Positions 41,216 to 49,817 of a stretch of DNA of 64,000 bases are shown piece after piece. Position numbers and translations under genes: made by a program. Where the stretch lies: NCBI GenBank assembly GCA_000242935.3, contig CP007053.1, positions 4,821,001 through 4,885,000 on the forward strand. Direction: 5' to 3'. The DNA comes from Opitutaceae bacterium TAV5. GTDB taxonomy: Bacteria; Verrucomicrobiota; Verrucomicrobiia; Opitutales; Opitutaceae. Below the pieces are notes generated by a model. That model did not search any database and was not told the DNA's origin. It worked only from the letters and a program-made list of their open reading frames with translations. Position 1 is the stretch's first letter, and the number at the start of each line of letters is the position of its first letter.

Positions 41216-41905
41216 ATGAAAACCTCGATTCGTCTGTCGTCCGTTCTGTTTGCTGCCGGCGTATTTGAAGCGTGCTTTTGCGCAATGGCGGATCCCGCAT
41301 CCGCATCCTCGACTTATGTCTATGATGCATCTGTCAATAACTGGTATTCGGCGACCGATGATCGTCCGGCCTTTACCAAATATACCTTTACTCCTGATGG
41401 GACTACATCGCCATTTCGTGTAGAGGCTCATACCTCACTGCTTTATGTGAATGTGCCGAATGCAGTCGGAGCCAATGCCAATCTCGTCGGTGCCCACGCC
41501 GGAGCAACATGGACTGCCCCGGCTGAAGAACAAATCTCGAGTATAACTCTTTCCTATGGCTCAGTTTTGACCCCCGGCTTGAACCTGTCGGTCTGGGGGG
41601 CCAGCGGAACCGGAGCCTTTACGACGGAGTTGGGACGCATTTCTCCGGCAGGTACCGTTGATAATCGCGGTAGCTCCACTTCCATTATCTTTACCGTTCC
41701 GGATGGAACGTCCATTACCAGCTTGCAAATCCGGGGACTGGAATTGGTCGCCGCCTCGGCCCTGGGGCAGGGCTGGTATGATCAGATCAGAGGCGTAACG
41801 ATCGAGACGGTGCCGCTTTCGAACATCCCTGAGCCCTCAACCTGTACCCTGCTGACCGGATTGTGCAGCCTGGGCGTCATTTGCGCTTTCCGTCGCAGAC
41901 GCTAG
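41216..41905 (+). CDS. PEP-CTERM sorting domain protein
   Basis: A 229-residue exported protein: signal peptide to about ADPASA, a Ser/Thr-rich beta body and the tail NIPEPSTCTLLTGLCSLGVI followed by CAFRRRR. First gene after the twin-operator promoter. Upstream of a pseudopilin and a large secreted protein. Base composition is lower in GC than most of the window, as for the next two genes. No enzymatic motif is seen; surface anchoring by exosortase is expected from the family. Confidence 0.88.
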   Translation: MKTSIRLSSVLFAAGVFEACFCAMADPASASSTYVYDASVNNWYSATDDRPAFTKYTFTPDGTTSPFRVEAHTSLLYVNVPNAVGANANLVGAHAGATWTAPAEEQISSITLSYGSVLTPGLNLSVWGASGTGAFTTELGRISPAGTVDNRGSSTSIIFTVPDGTSITSLQIRGLELVAASALGQGWYDQIRGVTIETVPLSNIPEPSTCTLLTGLCSLGVICAFRRRR

Positions 41906-42012
41906 CCTAGCTTGCCACCGTCGGCGGCAAGTGCCGAAGCTTCTCCGGTTGTGGCAACAGCTTTACCATTCCTTCCCTGCACACCTGTTAGCCCTTTGTC
42001 CCTGCTTTTCTT

Positions 42013-42708
42013 ATGAAACATCTCCTGAACTCCAGAATTCGCTCCGGTTTCACGCTCGTTGAATTACTTACGGTCATCGCAATTATCGGAATCCTTGCGG
42101 CCATCATTATCCCTACCGTCGGGAAAGTTCGTGAAACAGCAAAAGCAGCCACGTGTTTGAGCAACATCAGGCAATTGGGCCTCTCCCTGCTCATGTATGC
42201 GGAGCAAAATCGAGGACAATTGCCCGGCGAAAACAATCCCAAATGGGACTATGCGGCGCTGTCCATGTTTACACAGGAAAGTAACGGAACGATTCCCTAC
42301 AATAAAATCCTGAAATGCCCGAGTGACAATGAAGTGCGCACCGGGGAGAATATCGACAAGCCTCGTTCGTATGGCTATAATCCGGTCATGTGCAATCCAG
42401 GTGGAGGCTATGGTAATGAATCCATGTATGGTGTCAATTTGCCCGCACCCAATCAAGGGATGCGTATATCTGGAATTCCTAATCCGAGTCGTGTCGCTCT
42501 TTTGGTGGAATTTCACAGCAGCCTCAATGTCTATAACAGTGGTGCCTATGCAACGCGGGCAGAGCTGTTGTCCCTCCACAACGGGGGCATGAATGTGGCA
42601 TTCGCCGATGGCCGCGCCCAACGTATCAAGAATACGCCTGAATTACAGAAAACAGGCGCATATGGGCTAAAGCAATTCATTAACCTCTATTTGCGAAACA
42701 GTCCCTGA
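42013..42708 (+). CDS. Pseudopilin-like protein, N-methylation and H-X9-DG motifs
   Basis: A 231-residue protein. The type IV pilin-like start GFTLVELLTVIAIIGILAAI has the conserved Glu at +5 after the Gly cleavage site; the C-terminal HNGGMNVAFADG is the H-X9-DG motif of the large secreted pseudopilin family in Planctomycetes and Verrucomicrobia. Function in this family is unproven. It lies 107 bp after a PEP-CTERM gene and 73 bp before a secreted protein. The same order recurs at 60818-63178. Confidence 0.92.
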   Translation: MKHLLNSRIRSGFTLVELLTVIAIIGILAAIIIPTVGKVRETAKAATCLSNIRQLGLSLLMYAEQNRGQLPGENNPKWDYAALSMFTQESNGTIPYNKILKCPSDNEVRTGENIDKPRSYGYNPVMCNPGGGYGNESMYGVNLPAPNQGMRISGIPNPSRVALLVEFHSSLNVYNSGAYATRAELLSLHNGGMNVAFADGRAQRIKNTPELQKTGAYGLKQFINLYLRNSP

Positions 42709-42781
42709 TCTCTTCATCTTGGACTTTTGTCCGGTCTGCTCCCGACTGGCGGGAGGCCGTTCACTTTCTAACACCCAAATC

Positions 42782-45454
42782 ATGATCAAACGCACCTTCT
42801 CGTGGGCGCATGTCGCGCTCATTGTCATTACCTGCGCCGTCACGGCTTCAGTGAACGGAGCCACAACGAGGCTCGAATTACAGCCGGACAAGTATCCTGA
42901 TGCACTTGTCGTGCTAACCAATGGCCAGGACATCTGGACTCCCATGTCCGGATTCGGACCTGTCGTAATCAATGGAAACACGCCCCTTCGTCCCGAAGCT
43001 TATCGGGTAAAACTTCGTTCATCGGTCAAAACAAATACGGGTGATTTGCGGCTGGTTTACCACGTGACGAGTGTTTCGGAAAAAACGGAGTTCGCCATCG
43101 TCGCGGCACAAGACGCCCAAGGCATCACCCTGACCATCGAAGGACTGTCCGGGAAATTTCAGGGAGTTTATCCCGGACGCCTGCGTGCGAGACCAGAGAT
43201 CGTCGGCTTTACGGTTCCCGAGCGTGACCGTGAGGACTATCCCCAGCACGGCCGTTTCCCTGACATCTTCTATAACCGGAAACTCGGTGTTTGGGTCCAG
43301 GGGAAATGGAATCTTGATTTCGGAAACGCGAGCGGCGCTGATAATTTTTATCTGAAAGACGTTAAGGCCGTGGGTGGCATTGATGCCGTCTATTTCCCCG
43401 GATTGACGACGGACAGCAGCGGCAAGGACGCCTCGGCATTGTCAGAATATTATCTGGAAAACGGTCTGGTTTATGTGCCCATTCGTGACGGGGAACGCTT
43501 TCCGCTGAAAGAACAGTTTCGCCTGACCACGGGGGAACGGCTCTGGGATGCGGTGCCGGCTGTGGGCCAGAAACCAAGTCCTTACCGCGACCAGATGAAG
43601 AACCTGCTCTACGTTGACCTCTGGGGGGGGCTCTACAGCGATCGATCCGTATTTACAAAATGGATGCAATCCACCGTGGGGAAATGGGTTGGCGGACTGA
43701 CCATTCTCCAGGACTGGCAGGGCGGTGGTTTCGATTCACATCTGCCGCTGGCGATTTCCGACGAACTGCCTCCAAACCCCCGCAAGGCCGGAACGCCGGA
43801 TCAGTTGAAAACATGGATGGAGCAGATGAAAAGCTGGGGGCTGGCCGGACTGCGCACCAATTATCAGCTCTGGAGAGACACTCCCCTCCAGACTGTAAAG
43901 CGCGCCCAAAAAATCGACGGGACGCCGAAATGGCACACACAGCCCCAGGATGTCCTGCCCCTCGTCAAACAGCAGGAAACCTATATCCAGTCTCTCCTCG
44001 GCACCACGGCCACCTTCTCTGACCAGTTAACTTCGGGAGGAGCGGCGTGGCCGTATGTCGAATACAGCAAGGAGAACCCTGACGCCGGAACGATACGGGG
44101 AGCGCGCACTGCACTCCGCACGCAGTCCAGGCTGATCAAGGAAATCGTCGGAGGCCCTCTCCTCTCCGAATCCCTCAACACCCAGTTCCTCATTGGTGAA
44201 TATGTGGATTCCGGAGACTACGGAATTTTTGAAGGTTACAGTCGCCTGATCACCCCCGAGTTCAAGCTTCGTCGGCTGCATCACCTCACCACATTTTACG
44301 GGATGGGACTCGGATATCGTTACTTCTTCGCGCCTCCTTACGGTAACCAGGGCAACAACCGTCAGAATCAGGGCAACGCCATGTATGCATCTCCATGGGG
44401 ACCCGGTTCCGATGATTATCGCGCGATGACCATCGCCTACGGGAATGCCGCCTACCTCGACTATCTGAGTGCCGAGGGGATGCACTCTGACAAAGCTCTC
44501 ACCGAGGCCATGACGGTAGGACTGCTCCAGAAATACTATGTCGGCGAACCTGTCCGGGAAATTTACTATGAAAGCGAGACGCCCGGAGAGTGGGCCACTC
44601 TGGAGGCATTGTTGTTGTCGGGAAAAAACCCTCAGCCGTTTTTTGCCCGGATGAAGATCGTTTACAAAAACGGCCTCATCGTCGTCGTGAATCGCAAGGA
44701 AGAAAACCTTGCGTGGACGCTGCCTGTGTTCGGCGACATCGTGCTCCCGCGACGTTCGTATGTCGTCTATTCTGCCGATGGTGCTGTTGAAGGCTTCTCC
44801 GGCATCCCCGGCGCGTCCGGTGACGCGTCCGCGAGGATCGACTACACGAAAGACGACAACCGGAAGGTTCTCTTCATCAATCCCAGGGCCACCGGTTACA
44901 GGAACCTCGTGGCAGCCACGATTTTTGAGGATGGCAAAAAAGTGTACGAACTGCCTCCCGAACGCCGGCTGCGTCCTCGCGTGGCCGGCTCGTTTGAAGA
45001 CGCGTTTACCGAAGCAGTGCGCTGGGTCGCAGGCAAGGATGTCAAGGCCGGGCACGTGATTGAGGATCAGGACGCATTTGTGCGTATTGAATCTCCGGAC
45101 ACAAGGCCGGCGCGCATTGACAAGCCGGTGGGACGCGTCCTTGGCGGTCGGGTGGCGCTGCGTTATCGCGTCAATCGCACCGATCCGGCCTCCGCAGGCG
45201 CCATCGCCAGCGTCGCCCTGATGCGTTTCGGAGAGGTCAACGGCACCGTGCGTGAGGTCGACGGTCGTCAGGCATTTGCCCTTCCCGATACAGATGGCAA
45301 GTGGAAGGAAGCGGCGTTCCCCTTTGCGTTCTCCGCGGAGAATACCCGGCATGTGGTTTTGCGCCTCGCGGTGAACGATCCCGAAATCAAGGGGGGGGTC
45401 CCGGCCCCCGGCTCACTGGATGTGGATTACATCAGAATCGACCCTGAAAAATGA
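42782..45454 (+). CDS. Large secreted protein, probable glycoside hydrolase
   Basis: An 890-residue exported protein with a signal peptide (SWAHVALIVITCAVTASVNG). Residues about 30-250 look beta-rich, like an N-terminal sandwich domain. The middle (LYVDLWGGLYSDRSVFTKWM, then LTILQDWQGGGFDSHLPLAI) and MKSWGLAGLRTNYQLW resemble a TIM-barrel sugar hydrolase of the endo-alpha-N-acetylgalactosaminidase/DUF5696 type. The C-terminal 150 residues form another beta domain ending SLDVDYIRIDPE. I cannot assign a family or catalytic residues. The stop overlaps the start of a CBM9-like gene (ATGA). Regulation by the LacI-type promoter at 41064 is inferred. Confidence 0.6.
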   Translation: MIKRTFSWAHVALIVITCAVTASVNGATTRLELQPDKYPDALVVLTNGQDIWTPMSGFGPVVINGNTPLRPEAYRVKLRSSVKTNTGDLRLVYHVTSVSEKTEFAIVAAQDAQGITLTIEGLSGKFQGVYPGRLRARPEIVGFTVPERDREDYPQHGRFPDIFYNRKLGVWVQGKWNLDFGNASGADNFYLKDVKAVGGIDAVYFPGLTTDSSGKDASALSEYYLENGLVYVPIRDGERFPLKEQFRLTTGERLWDAVPAVGQKPSPYRDQMKNLLYVDLWGGLYSDRSVFTKWMQSTVGKWVGGLTILQDWQGGGFDSHLPLAISDELPPNPRKAGTPDQLKTWMEQMKSWGLAGLRTNYQLWRDTPLQTVKRAQKIDGTPKWHTQPQDVLPLVKQQETYIQSLLGTTATFSDQLTSGGAAWPYVEYSKENPDAGTIRGARTALRTQSRLIKEIVGGPLLSESLNTQFLIGEYVDSGDYGIFEGYSRLITPEFKLRRLHHLTTFYGMGLGYRYFFAPPYGNQGNNRQNQGNAMYASPWGPGSDDYRAMTIAYGNAAYLDYLSAEGMHSDKALTEAMTVGLLQKYYVGEPVREIYYESETPGEWATLEALLLSGKNPQPFFARMKIVYKNGLIVVVNRKEENLAWTLPVFGDIVLPRRSYVVYSADGAVEGFSGIPGASGDASARIDYTKDDNRKVLFINPRATGYRNLVAATIFEDGKKVYELPPERRLRPRVAGSFEDAFTEAVRWVAGKDVKAGHVIEDQDAFVRIESPDTRPARIDKPVGRVLGGRVALRYRVNRTDPASAGAIASVALMRFGEVNGTVREVDGRQAFALPDTDGKWKEAAFPFAFSAENTRHVVLRLAVNDPEIKGGVPAPGSLDVDYIRIDPEK

Positions 45455-46257
45455 TCCGGACTTTTTCGTCATCGGCTGTCATGGTATTTTTACTACTGAT
45501 GGCAGGAGCCGTCCCGACATTTGCGACCGGCGCGGGTACGCGGCAAGCGGTCGACGCTCACGCCTTGCCCGAGGTGCGCGTTCCGAAAGTGTCCGTCCCG
45601 CCGAAGCTGGATGGCAAGGGAGGCGATCCGGCTTGGCGTGGGGCGGCGCGAGTGGAGCTTCGGGACTTTTGGATGAAGCCGGATGCCGTTCCCGCGCAGG
45701 CAACGCGCGTATCTCTCCTGCACGACGGGAAAACACTCTATCTCGCTTTTGATTGTGAGGATGCGGACATCCGTGCTACGTGCGCCGATCACGATGGACA
45801 GACCTTCCGGGATGACTGCGTGGAGATTTTTCTCGGCGCCCCGATCGAGCGGTTGGCTGACGCGGCATGTCTGGAAATCAACGCGCTCGGCACGGTGGCC
45901 GACTATTATTACCGTCATGCAGACTGGATAAACTACCGTTTCGAGAGCAAGGCGCGGATTGCGGTTTCGCGAACCCGGTTTGACGGTGATGACGGCAAGG
46001 AGATGACCGGTTATCGGGTAGAGGTCGGGATTGAGTTTTCCGCGTTCCTTCCTGTGCTCAATTTTTTTCCGGGCGAAGAAGCATCTTCGCTGTCGATGGG
46101 GAACATGCCTGTCAGGATACGAGCCAATTTTGCGCGTTGGGACAGGGGGCAACGCGATGCGGGTGGAGAGCGTTTCTCCATCTGGTCTGATCCCCTGTTC
46201 CCGTTCGCACATCCCCATCGACCCGAACGTTACGGGTGGCTGATTCTGGAAAAATGA
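45451..46257 (+). CDS. Secreted carbohydrate-binding (CBM9-like) protein
   Basis: A 268-residue exported protein. After the signal peptide, VPPKLDGKGGDPAWRGAARV and VSLLHDGKTLYLAFDCEDAD and FRDDCVEIFLGA are the ordered motifs of family-9-type carbohydrate-binding domains. The middle LEINALGTVADYYY and the late SMGNMPVRIRANFARWDRG also fit. It is the last gene of the 41-46 kb cluster and is coupled to the preceding gene by a 4-bp overlap. A sugar-binding role is inferred from the fold. Confidence 0.82.
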   Translation: MIRTFSSSAVMVFLLLMAGAVPTFATGAGTRQAVDAHALPEVRVPKVSVPPKLDGKGGDPAWRGAARVELRDFWMKPDAVPAQATRVSLLHDGKTLYLAFDCEDADIRATCADHDGQTFRDDCVEIFLGAPIERLADAACLEINALGTVADYYYRHADWINYRFESKARIAVSRTRFDGDDGKEMTGYRVEVGIEFSAFLPVLNFFPGEEASSLSMGNMPVRIRANFARWDRGQRDAGGERFSIWSDPLFPFAHPHRPERYGWLILEK

Positions 46258-46429
46258 CGACTACCTGCGAGGAGGGCGCGGTAAAGCGGGTTGCGGGCTC
46301 GGCGCGCCTCAAACATGCCTTGGCGGGGGCAGAAGGGCTGGGGCACAACGTACGAGATTGTTATGACGATAACGACAGCAGAATTGGCGCGGGCGGATGA
46401 AACGTGTATGAGGATCGTTCTTCCTCGCC

Positions 46430-46966
46430 ATGTCCGAAGCGATTGTCCCTCTCGAACGCATCCATTCGCTCATTGTTGTCCTGCGCGGTCAGCGTGTCAT
46501 CCTGGACCGCGATCTGGCAGACCTCTACGGAGTGACCACCAAGCGTCTCAACGAACAGGTCAAGCGCAACGGGAGGAAGTTTCCCGAGGACTTCATGTTT
46601 CAACTCAACGAGGAGGAAGTTGCCCACGTGGTACGTTCAAGGTCGCAAATTGCGACCTTGAAGCGCGGGGGTAATATCAAATACGCCCCCTATGCCTTTA
46701 CCGAGCACGGCGCCGTTCAGGCGGCCAATGTTCTCAACAGCGATGCGGCATGCGACATGAGTGTGCAGGTGGTGCGGGCCTTCGTCGCCTTGCGCCATAT
46801 GATGATCAACCACAAGGCATTATCGGCAAAACTGGCCGAACTGGACGCCCGGATCGGAATGCATGACGAACAGATCGGAGAAATCGTGAAAACCATCCGG
46901 CAACTGGCTGCTCCCGAGGGGCCGCGCCATCGCCGGAAAATCGGATTCCATCCCGGCAACCGCTGA
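46430..46966 (+). CDS. ORF6N-domain (phage-type KilA-N-like) DNA-binding protein
   Basis: A 178-residue protein. IHSLIVVLRGQRVILDRDLA, LYGVTTKRLNEQVKRN and YAPYAFTEHGAVQAANVLNS are the ORF6N domain, followed by a coiled-coil-like C-terminus. ORF6N proteins are common in phages and as solitary genes in Bacteroidetes and Verrucomicrobia. A 27-bp near-perfect palindrome lies inside the gene (centre about 46652), and a 20-bp part of it recurs right after the stop (46972-46987). Function unproven; self-binding is possible. Confidence 0.87.
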   Translation: MSEAIVPLERIHSLIVVLRGQRVILDRDLADLYGVTTKRLNEQVKRNGRKFPEDFMFQLNEEEVAHVVRSRSQIATLKRGGNIKYAPYAFTEHGAVQAANVLNSDAACDMSVQVVRAFVALRHMMINHKALSAKLAELDARIGMHDEQIGEIVKTIRQLAAPEGPRHRRKIGFHPGNR

Positions 46967-46999
46967 TCAAGGTCGCAAATTGCGACCGCCTCGGGCGGG

Positions 47000-47602
47000 T
47001 CATTGTCGAGCCACTTGAGGCCGGGGGAGCAGGCCGTGGCGGGCGAGCAGTTTGCCGACGGTGTCGAGCGGGAAACCGATGACGTTGGAGAGGGAGCCGC
47101 GGCGGGAGTCGACGAGGAGGTCGCCGTGTTCCTGGATGGCGTAGCCGCCGGCCTTGTCGAGGGTATGGACGCGGGCGAGGTAGGTTTCGATCGTGGCGTC
47201 ATCGAGCGGTTTGAAAGTGACTTCGGTCGTCTCGCCGGCGTCCTCGCTCACGCCGCGCGTCCGGTGGCGGAGGGCGAGGCCGGTAAAGACCGTGTGCGTG
47301 CGGCCGGAGAGGCGGCGGAGCATGGCGCGGGCTTCGGCGGCGTCGGCGGGTTTGTTGAGCGCGTGGCCGTCGATGAACACCGTGGTGTCGGCGCCGAGCA
47401 CCCAGCGGTCGGGGTGTTGTTGCGCCACATGGTCGGCCTTGAGCGCGGAGTTGCGCGTGACCATCTCGCGCGGATCGAGCGTCGGATCCTCGTGTTCGGT
47501 GACGTTGGCGACGATGACCTCGAACGGAATGCCGAGCGTGGCGAGGAGTTCGCGGCGGCGCGGCGAGGCGGAAGCGAGAATGAGCGGTGCGGGCGTGGTC
47601 AT
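47000..47602 (-). CDS. maf: Maf-like nucleotide pyrophosphatase
   Basis: A 200-residue enzyme of the Maf/YhdE family that hydrolyses dTTP/UTP or modified nucleotides. LILASASPRRRELLATLGIP, VLGADTTVFIDGHALNKPAD and GGYAIQEHGDLLVDSRRGSL are the conserved blocks, and NVIGFPLDTVGKLL closes the domain. The ATG at 47602 is chosen over an upstream one that lies in repeat sequence. Confidence 0.93.
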   Translation of the reverse strand: MTTPAPLILASASPRRRELLATLGIPFEVIVANVTEHEDPTLDPREMVTRNSALKADHVAQQHPDRWVLGADTTVFIDGHALNKPADAAEARAMLRRLSGRTHTVFTGLALRHRTRGVSEDAGETTEVTFKPLDDATIETYLARVHTLDKAGGYAIQEHGDLLVDSRRGSLSNVIGFPLDTVGKLLARHGLLPRPQVARQ

Positions 47603-47644
47603 GAGTGGCGATGCGATGCCGCGAGAGGAACGGTGTTTTTCAAG

Positions 47645-47805
47645 CCATGGATGGCCGCGAAAGGGCACAAAATTTCTTTCGTTTTACCGCAATACTGTTC
47701 GATCAATGTAAAAAACCACTAATGCACACTGATGCACACTGATAAATCAACCTGTTTATTATAAATGATTTTTGCGGTTTTATCAGTGTGCATTAGTGGT
47801 TAACC
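47645..47805. repeat. Inverted repeats 'actaatg' and 'gcaaaat' types
   Basis: Near 47650 is GGCCGCGAAAGGGCACAAAA, related to the 28968 repeats. At 47715-47740 CACTAATGCACACTGATGCA pairs with TCAGTGTGCATTAGTGG at about 47785-47803. It lies between the maf gene and the methyltransferase 3' end. Confidence 0.8.
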
Positions 47806-48741
47806 TTTCGCGGGTTTGCTGCCGCTGGCGAGGAGGGTCTGGAAAAAGGGCTCCTGCGGCTCGCGGGCGACGGTGGTGATGTCGATTTGCCGGAAGCCGG
47901 CTTTTTCCAGAAAACCGTGCAGGGTGGTCTCGCGGAAGCCGAGCCAGACGTCGGCATAGAGTTCGCGGGCTTTTTCGAAGGTGTGTTCCTTCAGGTCGAG
48001 AAGGAGGAGTTGTCCGCCGGGTTTGAGAATGCGCGCGGCTTCGGAGACGGCGCGCTGCGGGTGTCGCGCGTGGTGGAGCGCCTGGCTGAGGATGGCGAGG
48101 TCGACGGAGGCGTCGGGCAACGGCACCTGTTCGATGTCGCCGAGTTTGTAGGTGAGGTTGGCGAATCCGTTCCTGGCGGCGAGTTCGGTGCCGACCTCGA
48201 CCATGCGCGGGGAATTGTCGATACACCAGACCTGGCGGGCGCGGCGGGCGAGGAGTTGCGAGATGAGGCCTTCGCCGGCGCCGAGGTCGGCGATGGTGAT
48301 GGCAGGCACGAGGCGCAGGGCGAGGTGGCCGATGGCCTCCCAGGAGCGGCCGGGGCAGTAATTTTTACCGAGCTTGCCGGCGATGAGATTGAAATACTGC
48401 TCTTGCTGGTCGCGGCGTTTCTGGAGCGTGCGTTCGAGGTTTTGCAGGTCCTCGCGCATCTCGGGAAGGTTTTCAACGGTCTCGCTGGCGGTGACGAGCA
48501 GGTGGCGCGTGGCCGGGGCGAGATCGGGGTGGAGCGAGTACCAGGCGCGTTTGCCTTCGCGGCGGTCGGTGACGACGTCGGCCTGGCGGAGCAGGGCGAG
48601 TTGCGAGGAGATGCGCGACTGCGCCATGCCAAGGATTTCCTGAAGCTCGGCAACGGAGAGTTCCTCGCGCAGCAGGAGGGCCAGCAGGCGCAGGCGGGTC
48701 GGGTCGGATAAAAGTTTGAGAGTGTCCCAGGAGGCGTTCAA
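47800..48741 (-). CDS. ArsR-type regulator fused to SAM methyltransferase
   Basis: A 313-residue two-domain protein. The ArsR winged HTH (LKLLSDPTRLRLLALLLREE, then LQEILGMAQSRISSQLALLR) occupies residues 5-85. The C-terminal class I methyltransferase has IADLGAGEGLISQLLARRAR and ALHHARHPQRAVSEAARILK. The start is a TTG at 48741 that gives the usual ArsR N-terminus (LNASWDTLKLL). No CxC metal site is present. Such fusions may sense methionine-cycle metabolites directly; no met gene is adjacent here. Confidence 0.9.
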   Translation of the reverse strand: MNASWDTLKLLSDPTRLRLLALLLREELSVAELQEILGMAQSRISSQLALLRQADVVTDRREGKRAWYSLHPDLAPATRHLLVTASETVENLPEMREDLQNLERTLQKRRDQQEQYFNLIAGKLGKNYCPGRSWEAIGHLALRLVPAITIADLGAGEGLISQLLARRARQVWCIDNSPRMVEVGTELAARNGFANLTYKLGDIEQVPLPDASVDLAILSQALHHARHPQRAVSEAARILKPGGQLLLLDLKEHTFEKARELYADVWLGFRETTLHGFLEKAGFRQIDITTVAREPQEPFFQTLLASGSKPAKG

Positions 48742-48791
48742 GGCGGCGAAGCGTGGGAGAGGGAAGGGCGCTTGGCAAATCTCCGTGCAGG

Positions 48792-49715
48792 TCAGGCCGG
48801 GAGCGGGTTTTCGGAGGAGGCAGGAGGCGGCGGGAAGAGCATCGCCGGCACGCCGTGCAGTTTTTCGGGGTTGCTGACCATATAGATGGCCCGGATGCGG
48901 CCGCCTTCGATGGAAAAGGCGCTGGCCGTGAGGATGCCGTCGCGGCGGCGGGTGAGCGTGCCGGGGTCGCCGTTGATGAGCACGGGGCGATGGTGCGCGC
49001 CGACAGAGGCGTGCTCGCGGATACCGACGAGGAAACGCCCGATGTAGAGTGCGCTGCGGATGGGGCGGAGCGCGGATTTCACGCGTCCGCCGCCGTCGGT
49101 GTAGAGCACGGCGTCGGGTGCGAGGAGAGTGAGCAGTTTTTCGAGGTTGCCGGTGGCGCAGGCTTCGAGGAACTGGCGGACGAGCGGCTCGGTTTCGGAC
49201 GAAGAGGGGGCGGGGGAGGGGGTTACCTCGCGCCGGGCGAGCCGGGTTTTGGTCCGGCTCACGATCTGGCGGCAGGCGGCCTCGCTCTTGTCCACGATGC
49301 GGGCGATGTCCGCGTAGTCGTGATCGAATACCTCGCGCAGCAGGAACACGGCGCGTTCCACCGGTGAGAGTTCCTCGAGCATCAGCATGAAGGCCATGCC
49401 GAGCGAGTCGGCGAGGGCGGCGGCCTGGTCGGGTGTGGTGGCGGTGGTCATGCCGGCGGCGTGGACGAGGGGTTCGGGCAACCACGCGCCGACGTATTCC
49501 TCGCGCTGGCGGCGGGCGGAGCGCATCTGGTCGATGCAGAGGCGGGTGGCTGTGGCGACGAGCCAGGCTCGGGGCGAGCGGACGAGTGCGGCATCCTGCT
49601 GTTGCCAGCGGAGGAACGTCTCCTGGACGATGTCCTCCGCATCGGCGACACGGCCGAGCATCCGGTAGGCGAGGCCGAAGAGCAGGGAACGGTGTTCGGT
49701 AAAAAGGTCGGGCAC
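48792..49715 (-). CDS. ECF41-type RNA polymerase sigma factor
   Basis: About 307 residues from GTG 49715 (an ATG at 49775 would add 20). Sigma2 (FGLAYRMLGRVADAEDIVQE) and sigma4 (LSPVERAVFLLREVFDHDYA) are followed by a SnoaL-like C-terminal domain. The three ECF41 landmarks are present: WLPEP between sigma2 and sigma4, DGGG in the extension and NPEKL near the end. ECF41 factors lack an anti-sigma and are controlled by this C-terminal domain. The partner gene upstream (49818) is a carboxymuconolactone decarboxylase-like gene, as is standard for the group, and it has a matching promoter. Confidence 0.93.
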   Translation of the reverse strand: MPDLFTEHRSLLFGLAYRMLGRVADAEDIVQETFLRWQQQDAALVRSPRAWLVATATRLCIDQMRSARRQREEYVGAWLPEPLVHAAGMTTATTPDQAAALADSLGMAFMLMLEELSPVERAVFLLREVFDHDYADIARIVDKSEAACRQIVSRTKTRLARREVTPSPAPSSSETEPLVRQFLEACATGNLEKLLTLLAPDAVLYTDGGGRVKSALRPIRSALYIGRFLVGIREHASVGAHHRPVLINGDPGTLTRRRDGILTASAFSIEGGRIRAIYMVSNPEKLHGVPAMLFPPPPASSENPLPA

Positions 49716-49817
49716 GGTGAGGCTGACAATGGCCGGGAGCGGACAGATTGGCGAGCGGGCGCCGGAAATCGGCAATCGTTCCGGCGCCCGCCGCGGCTTG
49801 CAGGTTGGCGGGAGGTT

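Noticed and set aside
42719-42781. Upstream start of the large secreted protein
   Set aside because: The extra 21 codons would place the signal peptide inside the protein; ATG 42782 gives a normal signal.
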